NCBI GenBank assembly: GCA_003354225.1
Contig: PIVH01000128.1
Span: forward strand, 1-7,702
Direction: 5' to 3'
Origin: Globobulimina sp.
Lineage: Eukaryota; Foraminifera; Rotaliida
DNA: 7,702 nt
Below are positions 4,831-7,702 of the stretch, piece after piece. Under the pieces are notes generated by a model, which worked only from the letters and a program-made list of their open reading frames with translations, did not search any database and was not told where the DNA came from. A program made the position numbers and the translations under genes. The stretch's first letter is position 1; every line of letters starts with the position of its first letter.

Positions 4831-7538
4831 ATGTCATCGTTTTTAAACCTTCTAATCATTGCATACATTAAATGTATATCATACGCTTATCAACGAGATA
4901 TTAATTACGCAATGAAATTCTTTGCGAATGATACTGACAGATTTCGAACAAAACCAGACGAATTGTTATCATTTGGAAACGAACTAATGCATAATTTTAC
5001 GGAGAACAAATCAGGTATCATGTTTAGCGGAGTATTTACAAATAATATGGTCTTACAAAGAGAACCCCATTATGCTGCTGTATATGGAACATGCGACACA
5101 TCAAATATTACAATAACTCTATCTATTAAAAACGAAGTAAACCACACAATTACAAATCATTCAACAATAACAATGCCAAACGGTGATTGGAAAATAGTAT
5201 TACCTCAAAACTACCCAAACGGTGGCAATTATACACTAACTGTACATTGCAATGAATGCGTTACAACTCCCAGAACATCAACAATATACAATATAACTTT
5301 TGGTGATGTTTACGTATGCTCCGGTCAATCAAACATGAATTTAGAAGTTGATTTTACATTTAATGCGCAGTCTACATACAATAATATCAGTGAATTAAAC
5401 AAATATTTGAACATTCGATTTTACACTAAACGAGCATATGGTATGTCTGATAATATTCCACCATTTGTAATTCCATACGAAACAGATGTAAGTAATGGTA
5501 AATATGAATGGCACACAGCCAATATTAACAATATTGAAAGAGTCAGATTGTTTTCAGCAACATGTTGGTACACTGCACAATCATTGATTGACAAATATAA
5601 TATGAGTCAGATTAACTTTGGTTTAATATTAAGCGCCGTGGATGGCTCACAAATTGAAGCGTGGATCATGAACAATAGCATCAATGCTGTTTGTGATGAA
5701 AGAAAATGTGATTGTCCCGGAACAAACTGTGGTGCATTATATAATGGAATGATTGCTCCATTTATTAATATGAGTATAAAGGCCATCCTCTGGTATCAGG
5801 GTGAAAATAATATTCGTCAACAGGAGATAGATACTGCTCACATTGCAGATTCATCATATTCATGTTTGCAGAAATTGTTAATAAATCAATATCGAGCACA
5901 TTGGAATGATTCGTATTTACCATTTGGTATTGTTCAGATAGCTGCTGGATGTTCCGAAGGTTTCTGGCAACAAATGCCATATTTTAGGCATTCGCAAACT
6001 GGCAATTATGGTATTGTGCCAAATAAAGAAATGTTGAATGTGTTTATGGCACAAGCTTATGATACTGGTTTGTTAAATATTGTATATAATAGTTTTTGAT
6101 TTGTTGCATTTTCAATGTTTATTTGAAGGTGATCCATGGAACAGATATGCTAATGACAGAGACTTATATCCAGCACCGTATGATTGGAACACTACCAAAT
6201 GGTTTTTAGGCAGTTTTCATCCTCGCTCCAAGCTATATGTCGGACGCAGACTGGCCATGAATATAAATAAGTTTGTTTACCACAATGATGGAATATGGAA
6301 TGGGCCGTTGATCAAAAGTTGCAAATTGGATGTCTCCAAAGCTATAATTACAGTTAACTTTCATAGCAATATGTTGTATGATGAAGAGATTGTTATACAA
6401 CCATTGGATTTATGGTACAACCAATCATTGGTAGAAAACGTTAAATATTGGTCTGCAATAAAATTATTGTTTGATGGAACATGGATTGGTTTGGATGGCA
6501 TGGATGTACTAACTATTGGCGACAACGGCTACCGCATAATTGTGAATATCTCAAATATTATGCATAATACAAGTGATATGTTGGGTATTAATGGTATAAG
6601 TTATGCATGGTCTGATTATCCGTGTTGTGGTGATTTGGATCGTACGCAGCACCCATGTCCGATGAATATGTGTCCGATAATTACATCGAAATCAAGGTTA
6701 CCAGCCATACCGTTCCAAGCTAGAATTGAGGATGGGAAATGCCAATGTTTTGCGCCACAAAAATGTTAAATATATGTTTATGTTTTTATCTTGAACTATT
6801 TGTTTAAATGTTTATTTTGAAGGTGATGGCTCAGAATATGTGTTGCCTGGAATGTACATTGACTTTGCTCCAAACACAAACACGTCCACAACGCTGGTTG
6901 TTGCAACAGGAAATGCTGAACTGCCGACATTTATTTGTGTGCTGATGACGGGTTATGTTATTCATTCAAATATAAATGACGCTGCAGGTCAATATGAAAG
7001 GATTGACGGAGATCTATTGTATTGGCGGAGAATGGATGTTGAGCCGAATAAAAATATATTTTATGATACAGCCTCAGGTTTTTGGCATATTGGATCAATG
7101 GAAGATATGGAGCATAATTTAGTTTGTGAAGTGCAAAATGTTTCATCTCCAATGGGATGTGATAAATGGATTGGATATAATTCAAATGAGGTGTATCATG
7201 TCAGTGATATGGTTGTGAGTGATGGTAAATGCATAGATATTGATGTTAAAACTTTGGATGAGCAGAATGAGGAAAAATCAGATAATATTTTTGATGATAA
7301 GATTAAAGTGACATTGTTGACTATTTTGGGCGAATGTTTCTGTGTATTTATGTTATGGATTTATTGCAAAAGGAAAAGTGTAGAGAGTGGTAAAAGACGT
7401 GGACAGCTGCAGGATCTAACAAGCGATCAAAATAATGAAATTGATATACAGCAACTGAATCCAATGGAGATTAACCAAGTTTTGGATCATGGGCCGATGA
7501 TCATGAGCGAGGAAAACCAACTGGTACACAGTGACTAA
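4831..7538 (+). CDS. SIAE: Sialate O-acetylesterase-type membrane glycoprotein (three exons)
   Basis: join(4831..6067, 6129..6764, 6823..7538), 862 residues against about 520 for human SIAE. Residues 1-19 ([19 protein letters not shown]) look like a signal peptide. The esterase region is about 62-615: [16 protein letters not shown], then [13 protein letters not shown] with nucleophile S167, WYQGENN (321-327), and D431...GSFHPRSK with H443, the usual Ser and Asp/His elements of the SASA esterase family. A YAWSDYPC segment and a following Cys cluster match the end of SIAE. Family enzymes remove acetyl esters from sialic acids. Many N-x-S/T sequons (for example N55, N92, N133, N154, N433) suit the secretory route. 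Exon 3 adds a 626-760 module (GQYERI, LLYWRR, FWHIGS), a likely membrane span at about 786-806 and a polar tail of about 56 residues, predicting a type I protein with a lumenal enzyme. An in-frame ATG at 4786 is less likely because it overlaps the actin-like start. The substrate is not proven. Confidence 0.9.
6068..6128 (+). other. Esterase gene intron 1 (61 nt, GT...AAG)
   Basis: The donor is CTG|GTTTGT and the acceptor TTTGAAG|GTGAT, phase 1. Removal gives AYDTG followed by DPWNRYAND. The upstream frame otherwise stops at 6097-6099. The nearby GTTAAATAT donor at 6072 would create a TGA at the junction, so it was rejected. Confidence 0.85.
6765..6822 (+). other. Esterase gene intron 2 (58 nt, GT...AAG)
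   Basis: The donor is AAT|GTTAAA and the acceptor TTTGAAG|GTGAT, phase 1. Removal joins APQKC to [12 protein letters not shown]. Reading through instead would stop at TAA 6767-6769. The retained form would be a 625-residue soluble esterase ending in PQKC, since the codon at the junction is TGT either way. Confidence 0.8.
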
Positions 7539-7702
7539 TTAATCATTTTTGTTAGTTATATATATATAGAAGTGACTGTAAAGAAGGCGGTTTAAAGATT
7601 TTCTAGCTTGCAGTCAACAGTCATCGAGAAGGTCGAACAGTACTCGAACACAAACAAAAGCTGGCCACAGAGGATCATTGGTACATAGATATTATATCAG
7701 AG
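7539..7702. other. Window end: esterase 3' flank, no certain gene
   Basis: There is no AATAAA after the esterase stop. There is no ATG on the plus strand. A 7-bp inverted repeat (TGACTGT at 7573-7579, ACAGTCA at 7617-7623) is present. From about 7600 the sequence is less AT-rich and stays open in two plus frames to the window edge, so the start of another transcribed region is possible but unproven. Confidence 0.5.
7557..7568. repeat. (TA)6 dinucleotide run
   Basis: Six TA units lie 18 bases after the esterase stop codon. It could be part of the 3' UTR or processing region, or a TATA-like element for a gene beyond the window. Nothing decides between them. Confidence 0.4.

Noticed and set aside
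4788-4868. N-terminal extension of the actin-like protein from an upstream ATG at 4866-4868
   Set aside because: It would overlap the esterase signal peptide on the other strand, and actin family proteins do not carry such an extension. MTDSD places the conserved DNGS segment only 8 residues later than in muscle actin.
6072-6128. Alternative esterase intron 1 starting at GTTAAATAT (6072), matching the intron 2 donor
   Set aside because: It would give phase 2 and create a TGA at the junction, while GTTTGT at 6068 keeps the frame.
1-7702. Bacterial, phage or mobile-element origin, CRISPR array, or variant genetic code
   Set aside because: Spliced genes, actin, a CMGC kinase and a eukaryotic tRNA-Pro fix a eukaryotic nuclear origin. 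No terminal repeats, transposase or spaced repeat array are seen, and stop codons behave as standard in every gene.

Overview
The window is nuclear DNA of a eukaryote, most likely a protist. It is AT-rich by eye. It carries a eukaryotic-type tRNA-Pro, protein-coding genes with small spliceosomal introns, an AATAAA poly(A) signal, and four genes whose chosen start codons all have A at -3. The standard genetic code reads every gene. I cannot name the species. The SPRY-like gene and the divergent actin vaguely recall amoeboid rhizarians such as foraminiferans, but that is weak memory and not evidence.

Layout, left to right. At 1-295 (+) lies the 3' end of an unrecognised cysteine-rich protein with a probable 43-nt intron. 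At 576-1946 (+) is an intronless CMGC-group (DYRK/CLK/HIPK-like) protein kinase with an AATAAA shortly after its stop. At 2288-2359 (+) is tRNA-Pro(CGG). At 2711-3385 (+) is a 224-residue SPRY/B30.2-like protein. At 3397-4787 (-) is a divergent three-exon actin paralogue. At 4831-7538 (+) is a three-exon sialate O-acetylesterase-type glycoprotein with a predicted signal peptide, an extra C-terminal module, one membrane span and a cytoplasmic tail. The last 164 bases hold no certain gene.

The genes do not form an obvious pathway, and eukaryotic neighbours need not be related in function. The packing is very tight. The SPRY and actin genes converge with 11 bp between stop codons, and the actin and esterase genes diverge with 43 bp between start codons.

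The points most worth checking are these. The actin-like protein has changed its main ATP-hydrolysis residues and gained about 32 residues at a filament contact. All three protein-anchored introns end in AAG instead of CAG or TAG. The two esterase introns look like relatives. The esterase appears to be membrane-anchored. I found no evidence for a mobile element, CRISPR array or multi-gene accessory system.
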